Shown: positions 9,339 to 18,303 of the stretch, piece after piece
How positions within the stretch are numbered: the stretch's first letter is position 1
Layout of the letters: each line of letters begins with the position of its first letter
Translations under genes and position numbers: made by a program
The notes under the pieces: generated by a model
Told to the model about the DNA's origin: nothing
What the model saw: the letters and a program-made list of their open reading frames with translations, nothing else
The model's database searches: none
Assembly: GCA_028277945.1 (NCBI GenBank)
Contig: JANQFH010000013.1
Span: forward strand, 1-64,000
Source: Oligoflexia bacterium
GTDB taxonomy: Bacteria > Bdellovibrionota_G > JANQFH01
Direction of reading: 5' to 3'
Length of the DNA: 64,000 nucleotides

Positions 9339-10496
9339 GTGCTACCTGCATTTGCAACCACAGAAGCCACAAAGGCCTATTTTAAACAACACCCAAGCCT
9401 GCAACCCCGTGCTCTCGGTAGCACTGGCCTGGTTGTCAGCCAAGCTGGCTTTGGCACCTATCGAGTGAATGTGGGGGTTATGCAACACCGTGCTGCGCTC
9501 AAAAAGGCGCTGCTCTCAGGTATCAACCTCATCGATACCAGTACCAACTATACTCATGGTGGTGCAGAAAAACTGGTGGGCTCGGTGCTACGAGAACTGA
9601 CTACCAGTGGCGAGCTCCAGCGTGAATCAGTGGTGGTGGTCTCCAAGGTGGGCTACATCCAAGGTCAAAACTATGAGCGTAGTCAAAGGCGTCAGCAACT
9701 AGGCCACCCTTACAGCGATCTTGTTGCCTATGCCCCTGGCTTGGAGCATTGTATCCATCCAGAGTATATCGAAGAGCAGATCGGCCAGAGCCTCAAGAGA
9801 CTCGATCTTGAAACCGTTGACCTCTATCTCTTGCACAATCCTGAGTACTATTTGAGTTGGGCCCAGAAAAGTGACATCGCCTTGGAGGAGGCGCGCAAAG
9901 AGTATGAGCGTCGTATTGAGCTCGGCTTTCGCCATCTTGAAGAGGAGGTGGAACGTGGCCGTATACACTACTATGGTATTAGCTCTAACAGCTTTCCTTA
10001 CGGCAATCAGGAGTATGAGTTTTCCTCATTGCAACGATTTTGGCAGATCGCTGAGGCCATAAAGAGCGCACATCACTTTCGTGCTATCCAACTACCCATG
10101 AACCTGCTCGAGTGTGGTGCTGCTACCGAGGAAAACCAAAGTGATGGCAAAAGCGTGCTGCAGTTTGCCCAAGACAAAAGCCTGGCTGTGCTTATCAACC
10201 GGCCACTTAACGCCATTGCCAACGACCAACTCTACCGCCTTGCAGAGAGCGAAACCAAGGTAGCACGCCTAAAGCTAAAGGTTGTTCAAGCCGTGCCAGA
10301 ATTGGCACAGGCAGAAACATTGAGTCGTATGGCCATCCGTGCCCTAAGAGCCACTGCTGGTGTGAGTTCAGTCCTGGTCGGCATGCGTCGTCAGGAGTAT
10401 GTCGAGGATGTATTAGCCGAGCTGCAGCAAAATTGTGCCCTCAACATGACCCAAAAAAAATGGCAGGCTCTACAAAAGGTACGGCCTTACTTTTAG
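9339..10496 (+). CDS. Aldo/keto reductase family protein
   Basis: The 385-residue product has the TIM-barrel features of NADPH-dependent aldo/keto reductases: ALGSTGLVVSQAGFGT at the N-terminus, LIDTSTNYTHGGAE with the catalytic Asp and Tyr, VVVVSKVGY with the Lys, and LYLLHNPEYYL with the His. The C-terminal ALRATAGVSSVLVGMR resembles the cofactor-binding end of the family. It is longer than the usual 300-340 residues because of an insert around 200-260. The start is GTG 9339, chosen as the first start in frame; no strong ribosome binding site is visible. The last codons (KVRPYF) and the stop lie inside a 26-bp perfect palindrome. Substrate unknown. Confidence 0.88.
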   Translation: MLPAFATTEATKAYFKQHPSLQPRALGSTGLVVSQAGFGTYRVNVGVMQHRAALKKALLSGINLIDTSTNYTHGGAEKLVGSVLRELTTSGELQRESVVVVSKVGYIQGQNYERSQRRQQLGHPYSDLVAYAPGLEHCIHPEYIEEQIGQSLKRLDLETVDLYLLHNPEYYLSWAQKSDIALEEARKEYERRIELGFRHLEEEVERGRIHYYGISSNSFPYGNQEYEFSSLQRFWQIAEAIKSAHHFRAIQLPMNLLECGAATEENQSDGKSVLQFAQDKSLAVLINRPLNAIANDQLYRLAESETKVARLKLKVVQAVPELAQAETLSRMAIRALRATAGVSSVLVGMRRQEYVEDVLAELQQNCALNMTQKKWQALQKVRPYF

Positions 10497-10528
10497 GGAT
10501 ATTCCCTAAAAGTAAGGCCGTACCTTTT
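10474..10528. terminator. 26-bp perfect palindrome between converging genes, likely bidirectional terminator
   Basis: Arms at 10474-10499 and 10503-10528 are perfect reverse complements with a 3-base loop (TAT). Each arm begins with AAAA outside, so both transcripts would end with stem-TTTT. The left arm includes the last codons and stop of the aldo/keto reductase; the right arm ends six bases before tRNA-Thr, which is read from the other strand. Bidirectional termination is the simplest role. Confidence 0.75.
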
Positions 10529-10533
10529 AGGGA

Positions 10534-10606
10534 AGCCGAGAATCGGATTCGAACCGACGACCTGCGCATTACGAATGCGCTGCTCTACCAGCTGAGCTAT
10601 CTCGGC
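10534..10606 (-). tRNA. tRNA-Thr (CGT)
   Basis: On the minus strand the acceptor stem pairs GCCGAGA with TCTCGGC. The D-arm (AGCTCAGCTGGTAGAGC), anticodon loop TTCGTAA (anticodon CGT) and T-arm GGTTCGAATCC are all canonical. The discriminator is T and no CCA is encoded, unlike the two spacer tRNAs. The palindrome lies directly downstream. Confidence 0.96.
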
Positions 10607-10703
10607 TTTGTTTGGGTGTCTCGTGGGATAACAAAGCCCTCCTAGCAAGTCAACACCGCCTGGAGTTGATCGCGCCACAACCCTTCTATATATTTAAACG
10701 AGG

Positions 10704-10958
10704 ATGAAAAAGGTGACCATCTATACGACCGAGCGCTGCTCCTTCTGCGTTGCTGCCAAAAAACTCTTAGATTCCAAAGGCATTCCATTTGAAGAGGTTA
10801 ATCTCAGCAACAACCTAGAGCGTCTGCAGGCGCTCAAAAAGCGTTCAGGACTGCAGACCGTGCCACAAATCTTCTTTGATGAAGAACTCATCGGAGGCTA
10901 CCAAGAGCTGGTGGCTCTCGAAGAAAAGGAGGGGTTGCTCAGCAAACTCCATGCTTAA
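10704..10958 (+). CDS. grxC: Glutaredoxin (GrxC type)
   Basis: This 84-residue protein of one thioredoxin-fold domain has the dithiol active site C12-S-F-C15. It also has the cis-proline loop TVPQIF (about 53-58) and the glutathione-binding IGGYQEL segment (about 63-69). Glutaredoxins reduce disulfides and glutathionylated proteins with glutathione. The length and spacing match the GrxC class; the serine in place of proline in the usual CPYC centre is a common variant. A GAGG ribosome binding site lies very close to the ATG. It is followed by the pilin-like cluster after an 18-base gap. Confidence 0.92.
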   Translation: MKKVTIYTTERCSFCVAAKKLLDSKGIPFEEVNLSNNLERLQALKKRSGLQTVPQIFFDEELIGGYQELVALEEKEGLLSKLHA

Positions 10959-10976
10959 GCTCAGGGAGATAGTCTC

Positions 10977-11474
10977 ATGATTCGAGTGAAACAGCTGATA
11001 GGCAGGCTGCGGCTCTTGTTCCTCAACCTCGGCCTACCAAAATGCAGACAGCGGCTGCGCGAGACAGGGCTAAGGCTGCGTCGAAGGATGGCCAACACCG
11101 AGCGATCGCAGATCATGCGGCTGTTACCACGACTCTTACTGCTACTACTGTTTATCGCCGTGGTGATTAAGATGATGATGGATTCTCGTACCGACCCAGC
11201 TCTGCAGCAGGTGAACAAGCAGCCAACAATAGCAACAGAGACAGAGAGCCGAGTGCAGGCAGAGAGGTCGCAGCCACCGACCTGGCAGAGTGTTGCAGCA
11301 GAACAATTGCCACAAAGGCAACCTCCTGCCAAACCTATTGGCCGGCAGCTATCCCATAAACCTCTGGACGCAGAAACCCAACAGAAGCTGCAGCAACGCC
11401 TGGATGCGGGTAATCGCGCTATGCGCCAGCAGTTTGGCACACTAGATTCAGAAAACGAGACTCATGGACGCTAA
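10977..11474 (+). CDS. Single-pass membrane protein preceding the PilX-like gene
   Basis: This is a 165-residue protein with a very basic N-terminus (residues 1-44, rich in Arg and Leu), one TM segment (about residues 45-61, LLPRLLLLLLFIAVVIKMMM) and a Gln/Ala/Pro-rich, probably disordered tail. It overlaps the next gene by 11 bases, so the two are likely co-translated. No family is recognised. The topology suggests an inner-membrane anchor with a periplasmic flexible arm, perhaps an accessory to the PilX-like protein encoded next; this is inference from position only. Confidence 0.6.
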   Translation: MIRVKQLIGRLRLLFLNLGLPKCRQRLRETGLRLRRRMANTERSQIMRLLPRLLLLLLFIAVVIKMMMDSRTDPALQQVNKQPTIATETESRVQAERSQPPTWQSVAAEQLPQRQPPAKPIGRQLSHKPLDAETQQKLQQRLDAGNRAMRQQFGTLDSENETHGR

Positions 11475-13461
11475 AAGAAAATCAAGACTAGCTAGGATCG
11501 TTGGCTGGGAGCCGCAGGCTGGCTTTGTCTTAGTTTTGGTTATGGTTAGCTTGATCATCTTGATTGCTATTGGCGTTTTGGCGCTCTCAACTACCAGGCG
11601 AGAGATGAGGAGTTCAGCAGATTTCGCGGCAAAGACTAAGGCACTCTACGAAGCTGAGGGTGCTCTCCAACGTAGTGTGCACAGCGCCGTTAAAGGCTAT
11701 ATCGACAACGAAGACCCACGCTTTATTGCCTTTGATCCCTTAGACCCGCAAGGGGTCTTTCAACAGTACGTTGATGACCCCTCTGCAGGCCTCAGCCGCT
11801 ACTTAAAGAGCAACGTTGACCAAGAGGGTGTTGTGAGAAGCTATCTACTCGAAGGCAAAGGAATTGGCACAGTGGATTATAAGGTGCTTATCCGTGACGT
11901 CGAGAAATTGGACAGCGTCATCCCCGTAGAGGCGAGTCGCGACGATATTGCCAAAACACTGCGTTTTGGACGAAAGTTGACTGTGGAGAGCGAGGCAACC
12001 CATCGACGAGGCGCAAAGACCACGGTTAGCCAGCAGTTGATACTCTCCTACCTGCCAAACGTCATTTTTAAATACGGTATGTTGACTAACCGTCTTAAGG
12101 AGTGCCAGTTTTGCCATATGCATATCCGTGGTGACATTGGCCAAGTCAGTGGCGAGCCGTTCCAACCCATTTCACCCCACGTAACCAAAGCCATGATTCA
12201 AGGCAACTTCTATCTGAAGGGCGACTTTGCCCTTGATAAACATCCCGCCCATCCACAGATATTCGCTCTTGACGGATATATTGTCGAACAGACTGTCGAT
12301 CAAGACATTATGCCGACTAACTGGCCGTCGCTACTATCTCACATCGATCCGCAAAAACCGCGTATTGCCGGTTTCTATATAGACATGGCCGAGCGAGCAC
12401 ATTTAAAGGGCAATTCTGTTCTTGAAGATGGCGAGATCCTCATGCAACAAAAACAACCCGATCGTTTCTACCCGATGCCAAAAATTAGGAGCGTCGTCCA
12501 GGGCAATGTCATCGCCCAAGGTAGCAAGGACAAGCCATTGCGCATTCGTGGACCTGTAGTGATTCAAGGAGATCTCATCATTCGTGGCTACATTACCGGA
12601 CAGGGTAGCCTTTACGTCGAAAGAAACATCTACGTGATTGGCGATGTCCGCTACCTGAACCGTCCAACTACAAAGGAATGGGACAACGTCTATGCCTCAG
12701 AGCTGAAGCGTCGCCAAGCCGAGGGTGGCAATGCAACGTTTCGCTTTGATAAGCTTGGGCTCTTTGCCGGGGGTAATGTCATTATTGGCAATTTGGCGCA
12801 TGAGGTGGTCTTTCGTTATGTCCGGTACTTTCTTAACTATGAGAGTAGTGGTCGGTTTACTGCCATTGACCAAAGAGAGGACTACGATCCTCTCGGCGTC
12901 TATGCCATGGATGGCGGCTCTGGCCTGCGACAGGCAACGATTCGCGCTTTCCGCTATAATGACCGTTTTGAGGACGGTAGTGATTATGATGGTGATGGTA
13001 AGAAGGAGTGGGGTGAGGGCATGCAGTGGCTAGTGCGTCAGGGTGTAACCGTTACTTCTACCGGACTTCTTCCTCAGGGCGCTGTCGATGGTGACTTTGC
13101 TGGCGGCTGGATCAGTCAGAAGCAATTTAACCGACTTGCAACCGAGAATGCCGTCACCGCAAGGCAGCAGATCAACCAGGTTTCCACTATTGATGCTACC
13201 ATTTACACCGATGGTGCCTTTACTGGCTATAAACCAAGCAATGATAGCGGTGCCAGTGAGGAAGCGGAATACCCCCTGTTTGTAGACCGTGACGCGGATG
13301 GTTTGACCTTCAATGGAGCGGTCATTGCCCGCGACATCGATGTGCTCGCCCCAGGGGGTTGGTATGTGCGTTATGATAATCGCAACTATGTAGGAGAGGG
13401 ATCCACGCTTAACTTTGAGCCGTCGAGAGTTGTAGAGTTGCGTGGTTGGCGAGAAGAGTAG
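11464..13461 (+). CDS. PilX-like large pilin-type protein with a beta-solenoid-like segment
   Basis: The 665-residue protein has a PilX N-terminal region: GFVLVLVMVSLIILIAIGVL (about 21-40) followed by the amphipathic STTRREMRSSADFAAKTKAL and YEAEGAL. Such N-termini are typical of minor pilins of type IV pilus systems, which are inserted by the inner-membrane platform. Around residues 340-400, repeated hydrophobic-glycine strands (VVQGNVIAQG, VVIQGDLIIRG, LYVERNIYVIGDV) look like a polymer-forming or right-handed beta-solenoid segment, followed by LGLFAGGNVIIGN. The same order recurs in the 970-residue protein at 22808. DYDGDGKKEWGEG looks like a calcium-binding loop. It ends 3 bases before the zinc-ribbon gene, in one operon. 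Role: surface or pilus-tip component, inferred. Confidence 0.75.
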   Translation: MDAKRKSRLARIVGWEPQAGFVLVLVMVSLIILIAIGVLALSTTRREMRSSADFAAKTKALYEAEGALQRSVHSAVKGYIDNEDPRFIAFDPLDPQGVFQQYVDDPSAGLSRYLKSNVDQEGVVRSYLLEGKGIGTVDYKVLIRDVEKLDSVIPVEASRDDIAKTLRFGRKLTVESEATHRRGAKTTVSQQLILSYLPNVIFKYGMLTNRLKECQFCHMHIRGDIGQVSGEPFQPISPHVTKAMIQGNFYLKGDFALDKHPAHPQIFALDGYIVEQTVDQDIMPTNWPSLLSHIDPQKPRIAGFYIDMAERAHLKGNSVLEDGEILMQQKQPDRFYPMPKIRSVVQGNVIAQGSKDKPLRIRGPVVIQGDLIIRGYITGQGSLYVERNIYVIGDVRYLNRPTTKEWDNVYASELKRRQAEGGNATFRFDKLGLFAGGNVIIGNLAHEVVFRYVRYFLNYESSGRFTAIDQREDYDPLGVYAMDGGSGLRQATIRAFRYNDRFEDGSDYDGDGKKEWGEGMQWLVRQGVTVTSTGLLPQGAVDGDFAGGWISQKQFNRLATENAVTARQQINQVSTIDATIYTDGAFTGYKPSNDSGASEEAEYPLFVDRDADGLTFNGAVIARDIDVLAPGGWYVRYDNRNYVGEGSTLNFEPSRVVELRGWREE

Positions 13462-13464
13462 GCT

Positions 13465-14487
13465 ATGATTGTTCAATGTCAAAATTGCGGCAGTAAATTT
13501 CAAGTAAAAGATGAAGATATTTCGTCTGCGGGGACCGACGTACGTTGCTCTAAATGTCAGACTGTTTTCAAGGTTTATGACAAAGAATCTTCTAACATTA
13601 AAGTAAAACTTGTAAAATCAGAAAGCTCTCTGGAGGCGCTGTTAGGCAGTACTGAGGCATCTGCACCGCCATCGGATTCTGCCTTAGAACATGAGCTCTT
13701 TGGTGATCTTGAAGAGGATTTCAATCAACAGGAGGAGCCAGAATCGAGCGATGTTGAAGAGCTCGTTCTCGAAGAGGACGTCGCAGAGGAGGCGCTCTTG
13801 GCCGAAGAGATTCAAGAGGAAGCAACGACAACCGATCCCTCCACAGCAAACCGGGTAGAGGCCGTCTCTGAGCAGCCCGAGCCTATAGCTCCACCGGCTC
13901 CTGCCACTTTCCAGCCAGTTGCTGGCAAAGGCACCGTCAGCCTTGGCCTACCCATGGACACGGCTACCGATGAAGAGCGGCAAACCCATCACGCGACTAA
14001 CCTGTTTCACTATGTCATCCTGCCTTTGTTGTTCCTGGCAACTATTGTCATAACACTCTATTTTCGCGGGGTTGATGTCTGGAAGTTTGGTGAGTTGAAG
14101 CTCTTTTTGAGTCAAGGCTTTGCTACCAAGTCAACAGGCGTGGTTTTAGTTAACTTTCATGGATTTCACCTAGACCGTGTGCGCGGTGAACCTCTCTTCG
14201 TCATTGAGGGGAGACTATTCAACAAGGATACTCGTGTACAAGAGTTGCCGCGTCTGCGGGCTACTATGAGCTATGAGGCGGGCGAACAAGAGACATTTGA
14301 GTTTCCATGTTGCCTGCAACTGCCTCTGAAACGACTGCGAACCACAGAATCGATGAGCGAAATCAATATGCTCTATCGTGAAAAGCTCGACCCAACTCGG
14401 CTCGATCCAGACAACGCAGCTTCTTTTCTGATGATCCTACCTCTAGAAGAGGCTCCAAGAGAATACACTGTCGAAATCGTCCGCTAA
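13465..14487 (+). CDS. MJ0042-type zinc-ribbon membrane protein with DUF3426-like C-terminus
   Basis: The first 40 residues form an MJ0042-type zinc ribbon with C5-x2-C8 and C28-x2-C31 (CQNC...CSKC). A long acidic, Pro/Glu-rich linker (about 60-160) leads to one TM helix (about 181-200). The C-terminal part (about 215-340), containing VNFHGFHLDRVRGEPLFVIE and GRLFNKD, resembles the DUF3426 beta-domain often paired with this zinc ribbon. The protein would sit in the inner membrane with the zinc ribbon in the cytoplasm. Function is unknown; related proteins are common in Deltaproteobacteria. Its stop overlaps the next start (TAATG). A second zinc-ribbon protein is encoded at 47687. Confidence 0.75.
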   Translation: MIVQCQNCGSKFQVKDEDISSAGTDVRCSKCQTVFKVYDKESSNIKVKLVKSESSLEALLGSTEASAPPSDSALEHELFGDLEEDFNQQEEPESSDVEELVLEEDVAEEALLAEEIQEEATTTDPSTANRVEAVSEQPEPIAPPAPATFQPVAGKGTVSLGLPMDTATDEERQTHHATNLFHYVILPLLFLATIVITLYFRGVDVWKFGELKLFLSQGFATKSTGVVLVNFHGFHLDRVRGEPLFVIEGRLFNKDTRVQELPRLRATMSYEAGEQETFEFPCCLQLPLKRLRTTESMSEINMLYREKLDPTRLDPDNAASFLMILPLEEAPREYTVEIVR

Positions 14488-15236
14488 TGAACTTGCAGGA
14501 TACAGAAGCGCTTCTGCAATCGTCACGGCACGTGCCGCAAAGTGGCCTCAGCTTCTATCTTGCGGACCTTCTTAAGAGACTTAACAGCTCGGAAACTCTT
14601 CTGTTTATTGCGCACCTATGTGAAGGCACGGTGCAGCGGCTAGAGTTGTTCGAAAGGGTTCTTCTCGCCTTTTTGCGGCAAGAAGACTTTGCTGATCTTA
14701 TCGGCTATGAGCGGGTCAGTGCCATTTACCAGCTCGCTGCAGAGAAAAACAACATCTATCTTCAGGCGTTGATTCGTCGTAGCGAGTTAAAAGAGAAGCA
14801 ACCGCTTCTGTCATCCGAAGAGGAGCCTCGTCTGGTGCAACAGCTGGAGTTGTTGACATTAGGAGAACGTCGTGAATTTGCCAAGGGTATAGACCCACAG
14901 AAGTTACAGATGCTACTCTACGACACGGATGTTATCGTTGTTGCTAACCTCCTGCAAAACCGGCGGGTCTTTGAAGAGAGTGTTCTCAAAATCAGCACAC
15001 GCCGGCCGCAAAGTGCAGCTGTGCTAAAACAGGTTTTTTGCAGTGACCGTTGGATCAGCCGCTACCCAGTAAAAAAGGCGCTGGCCTTCAATCCTTACAC
15101 GCCAAAACATATTGCTCTCGGCCTAGTAAACTTTCTCAAGCCGGCAGAGTGGAAATTTGCCTTGGCAAACTATAGAGAGAGCCTAGCGAATGAATTCATA
15201 GAGCGTGCCGAGCAACTGCTTAAGAAGAGTCGCTAG
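14487..15236 (+). CDS. Hypothetical helical protein
   Basis: This is a 249-residue, largely alpha-helical cytoplasmic protein without signal peptide or membrane segment. The second half (about 150-240) has RRPQSAAVLKQVFCSDRW and RYPVKKALAFNPYTP, a pattern seen in HEAT-like or leucine-rich-repeat-variant proteins in which a helix pair is followed by 'L..NP.TP'. That resemblance is loose. It is translationally coupled to the zinc-ribbon gene (1-base overlap). It also overlaps the convergent tatA gene by 17 bases at its 3' end. No function is proposed. Confidence 0.6.
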   Translation: MNLQDTEALLQSSRHVPQSGLSFYLADLLKRLNSSETLLFIAHLCEGTVQRLELFERVLLAFLRQEDFADLIGYERVSAIYQLAAEKNNIYLQALIRRSELKEKQPLLSSEEEPRLVQQLELLTLGERREFAKGIDPQKLQMLLYDTDVIVVANLLQNRRVFEESVLKISTRRPQSAAVLKQVFCSDRWISRYPVKKALAFNPYTPKHIALGLVNFLKPAEWKFALANYRESLANEFIERAEQLLKKSR

Positions 15237-15441
15237 ATTTGTCTGAAGAGAGCGGCTTGGATGCGTCGTTGTTATGATTGTCATTTTTGTCTTGCACGGC
15301 TCGCTTAAAGTTACCAATAGCCTTGCCAATGGCACTGCCTACCTGGGGTAGCTTGCCGGCACCAAAAAGGATAAGCACGATAACCAAGATAATTACCAGC
15401 TCTGTGGTTCCTAGGTTGCCAATAAATGCATAATCGACCAT
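15220..15441 (-). CDS. tatA: Twin-arginine translocase subunit TatA/E
   Basis: The 73-residue protein has one N-terminal TM helix (about residues 12-28, LGTTELVIILVIVLILFG), the conserved FGAGKLPQVGSAIGKAI hinge and amphipathic helix, and a short charged, Ser/Asp-rich tail. TatA oligomers form the protein-conducting element of the Tat pathway, which exports folded proteins across the inner membrane. TatB and TatC are not next to it. It is read leftward and diverges from ruvX after 65 bases. Confidence 0.9.
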   Translation of the reverse strand: MVDYAFIGNLGTTELVIILVIVLILFGAGKLPQVGSAIGKAIGNFKRAVQDKNDNHNNDASKPLSSDKSSDSS

Positions 15442-15506
15442 GGTCTCGTGTATAGCATATCTCTTTGTAACTTAACAATACTCTTGAAAAGTCGTAGTAT
15501 GAGCTC

Positions 15507-15935
15507 ATGCCTGGCAGGATACTGGCGCTGGATTATGGGCACCGCCGCATTGGCCTGGCTTTAAGTGACCCACACAGGGAGCTCGCCTCGCCTTTGCCCC
15601 CCTTGCTGCGACAGGGGGACTATTTGGGTCGCCTGAAGCAGCTGATTGCCGATCGGCAGGTAGATGAGCTCCTACTGGGATTACCCATTGGCCTCAATGG
15701 TCAAGAGGGAAGGGCGGCAAAAAACGTGCGTCAGTTCGGTTGCCGCCTGGAGGCTGAGACTGGATTACCACTCACCTACTTTGACGAACGCTTTACAACC
15801 TCCGAGGCTGAAGGGATGATGATTCAAGCGGGTGCTAAACGTTCTAAACGCAAGTCTTGGATCGATTCCGTAGCCGCCTCACTTTTGCTAGAGAGCTATC
15901 TAAGCTCTCTGAATCAGCAGCAAGATAACAAATGA
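15507..15935 (+). CDS. ruvX: Pre-16S rRNA nuclease / Holliday junction resolvase-like protein RuvX (YqgF)
   Basis: The 142-residue protein has the RNase H-like fold signature of YqgF. It has ILALDYGHRRIGLALSD with the first catalytic Asp at the N-terminus, LLLGLPIGLNGQEG in the middle, YFDERFTTSEA with the second acidic residue, and DSVAASLLLESYL with the third. The family acts in 16S rRNA 5' maturation. The stop overlaps the start of mltG by 4 bases (ATGA), so the two are coupled. Confidence 0.93.
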   Translation: MPGRILALDYGHRRIGLALSDPHRELASPLPPLLRQGDYLGRLKQLIADRQVDELLLGLPIGLNGQEGRAAKNVRQFGCRLEAETGLPLTYFDERFTTSEAEGMMIQAGAKRSKRKSWIDSVAASLLLESYLSSLNQQQDNK

Positions 15936-16951
15936 AACCAACGATAAAATTTAACTCCCGTTTTTCTTACCTCTTCTTGGGTAGCCTATTGTTACTCTTA
16001 CTCATCGTCTATCTATCTTCTTTTTTTTATCACTTGCCTCCGGTCGGTTCAGCAGAAGGTGTGACGTTGACCATTCCCAAGGGAACGAGTCTACGTGGTG
16101 TTAGTAGGCTTTTAGCAGACCAGCAGGTGATCCGCAGCGCCTACAAGTTTACAGTTTTGGGCAAGGTTTTAGGCCAGGAGGATGCCATCCACTGGGGTGA
16201 GTATTTCTTTGCGCAACCTACCCATCCTATCGCTGTGTTAACAAAACTCACGAGCGGTGAGTTGAAAACCTATCGCATCACCTTTCCAGAGGGCTTTACT
16301 GTTAAGCAGATGGCGGAAACGCTAAAGGGGAGTGGGTTTCTGTCACTGCAGCAGTTTCGCGAATACGCCCTCTCCAAAGCCGCGGCCGATGATTACGGTC
16401 TCCCTGGCCCTACGCTAGAAGGATATCTCTACCCAACAACCTATCATTGGTCACGGTTTATGACGGTCAAACAGATCTGTACGGAGATGGTGGCGCAATT
16501 CAAATCCTTGCTTACACCAGCCTACCAAGCGCGTGCCAAAGCACTCGGGATGAACCTGCGTGAATGGGTTACTCTAGCTTCCATTATTGAGAAAGAGACG
16601 GCCATAGATTCAGAACGGCCTCTGATCGCTGCGGTTTTCCACAATCGTCTCAAACAAAAAATGCGTCTGCAGGCAGACCCTACGGTGATTTATGGTATTG
16701 CAGATTACGCTGGCAACATCACCAAAAAGCATCTGCAGACCTACACTCCCTACAACACCTATATCATTCGTGGACTACCGCCTGGCCCCATAGCCAACCC
16801 AGGGAAAGCATCGATGCACGCGGCGCTCTACCCAGCGGAGGTCGACTATCTCTACTTTGTAGCGGACCAACAAGGTGCACATCTATTTAGCCGTACCTAT
16901 GAGGAACATCGAAAAAAGGTCTTTGAGTACCAGATTAACCGACGCCAGTAG
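15932..16951 (+). CDS. mltG: Endolytic murein transglycosylase MltG (YceG)
   Basis: This 339-residue protein has an N-terminal TM anchor (about 10-29) and then the LysM-like region. The catalytic YceG domain carries LASIIEKETAIDSERPLIA, with the active-site Glu in EKE, and VFHNRL and LQADPTVIYG. MltG cleaves nascent peptidoglycan strands in the periplasm and helps set glycan chain length. Length and motif order match the family. It is coupled to ruvX and converges on rimO with a 17-base overlap. Confidence 0.94.
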   Translation: MKPTIKFNSRFSYLFLGSLLLLLLIVYLSSFFYHLPPVGSAEGVTLTIPKGTSLRGVSRLLADQQVIRSAYKFTVLGKVLGQEDAIHWGEYFFAQPTHPIAVLTKLTSGELKTYRITFPEGFTVKQMAETLKGSGFLSLQQFREYALSKAAADDYGLPGPTLEGYLYPTTYHWSRFMTVKQICTEMVAQFKSLLTPAYQARAKALGMNLREWVTLASIIEKETAIDSERPLIAAVFHNRLKQKMRLQADPTVIYGIADYAGNITKKHLQTYTPYNTYIIRGLPPGPIANPGKASMHAALYPAEVDYLYFVADQQGAHLFSRTYEEHRKKVFEYQINRRQ

Positions 16952-18302
16952 TGGTTGCCAAAAAGTCATAGGGGCCAACACCGTCAATGCGCACTGGCAC
17001 GATGCTGCCCAGCTCTAGCGGTGAATCCGAGCAGACTACGGTCTTACCGTCTATTTCAGGCGCTTGTGAGGTTAGGCGGCCGCAATAGACAAATTCACTG
17101 GTGGTTTCTTGGTTGGCTGGAGCCTGCTGTTCTATGAGTGCAGACTGCTTGCTACCTAAAAGAGCACGATGGTTCTCAAGTGAGATGCGCTGCTGCAGTT
17201 GCATGAGTTTTTGTCGTCGTCGTGTTTTTACCCGCTCACTGATCTGCGGGGCCATGGTTGCCGCTGAGGTGTCGGGTTCACGGCTATAAGCAAAGACGCC
17301 AAGCCGATCGAATCGTTCTGACTCGACAAAATCACTGAGCCGCGCAAAAGCAGCGCCACTCTCTCCTGGAAAACCAACAATCAGAGTGGTTCGCAAAGTC
17401 AAGCCACGGACTTCGTCGCGTAGCCGCTTGATTAAGCGACGGATGGCATGGCTGCGGGTATTACGCCGCATTAACTTGAGTAGGGTGTCATCGATATGTT
17501 GGAGCGGCATGTCGATGTAGGGCAGTAATTTGCTGTCACTGTCTAGCAAACGAATAAGGCGATCATTAAAACCATGGGGATAGGCGTAGTGCAATCGTAA
17601 CCACTGCAAACCGTCAATGTGCACCAGTTGTTGTAGCAGGTCTTCAAGACATTGACGTGGCCGCAAGTCGCAGCCATAAGCGGTAAGGTCTTGGGCGACT
17701 AGGTTGATCTCGACAACACCTGTAGCAACCAGTTGTTCTACCTCTTGGACCAGCGAGTCTATACGACGACTACGCATACGGCCGCGCAATTTTGGGATGA
17801 TGCAAAAACTGCAAGTACGGTTACAGCCTTCGCTGACCTTAACATAAGCGGTATGCCGTAGAGTCGCCTGCATCCTTGGTGTTGTGTGATCATAGAGAAA
17901 GTCAGGGTCACTGATACGGGCACGATCGCTAAAGGCGTCGATCGGACTCTCGTTCAACTGGTGTAAGTAACTGGTAATTTTAGAGAAATTCCCTGTACCC
18001 AAAAAGAGATCGACCTCTGGCATGTCTTTGGCAAGCTGACCACCATAGCGTTGTGATAGACAACCCGTGACAATAACCCGTTGCACTTTGCCGGCTTTCT
18101 TTAGCTCTACCATCTCGGCAACGGTATCAAGCGACTCCTCTACGGCTGACTGGAGAAAACCGCAGGTATTGATGACAACAACGTTAGAATCCTCTGCCTG
18201 TGGTCGATAATTCCACCCCTCCTGCTGCAACAGACCAAGAATATTTTCGGAATCGACGAGGTTTTTGGGACAACCAAGGCTGATGAGATGAACGTTCCTC
18301 AT
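16935..18302 (-). CDS. rimO: Ribosomal protein S12 methylthiotransferase RimO
   Basis: The 455-residue protein has the three domains of a radical SAM methylthiotransferase. The N-terminal UPF0004 domain (VHLISLGCPKNLVDSENILG) has conserved cysteines. The radical SAM core has CNRTCSFCIIPKLRGRMRSR (C-x3-C-x2-C for the 4Fe-4S cluster), and the C-terminal TRAM domain ends near LATTTGVG. The CPKNLVDSE signature separates RimO from MiaB. It modifies Asp in S12 in the cytoplasm. The start is ATG 18302, placed by the family N-terminus; an in-frame start further upstream would run through the OmpA gene. That gene's TGA lies 1 base before this ATG. Confidence 0.95.
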   Translation of the reverse strand: MRNVHLISLGCPKNLVDSENILGLLQQEGWNYRPQAEDSNVVVINTCGFLQSAVEESLDTVAEMVELKKAGKVQRVIVTGCLSQRYGGQLAKDMPEVDLFLGTGNFSKITSYLHQLNESPIDAFSDRARISDPDFLYDHTTPRMQATLRHTAYVKVSEGCNRTCSFCIIPKLRGRMRSRRIDSLVQEVEQLVATGVVEINLVAQDLTAYGCDLRPRQCLEDLLQQLVHIDGLQWLRLHYAYPHGFNDRLIRLLDSDSKLLPYIDMPLQHIDDTLLKLMRRNTRSHAIRRLIKRLRDEVRGLTLRTTLIVGFPGESGAAFARLSDFVESERFDRLGVFAYSREPDTSAATMAPQISERVKTRRRQKLMQLQQRISLENHRALLGSKQSALIEQQAPANQETTSEFVYCGRLTSQAPEIDGKTVVCSDSPLELGSIVPVRIDGVGPYDFLATTTGVG

Positions 18303-18303
18303 C

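Noticed and set aside
10433-10678. ORFs across the palindrome and tRNA-Thr
   Set aside because: They are out of frame with the aldo/keto reductase and cover a tRNA, so they are not genes.
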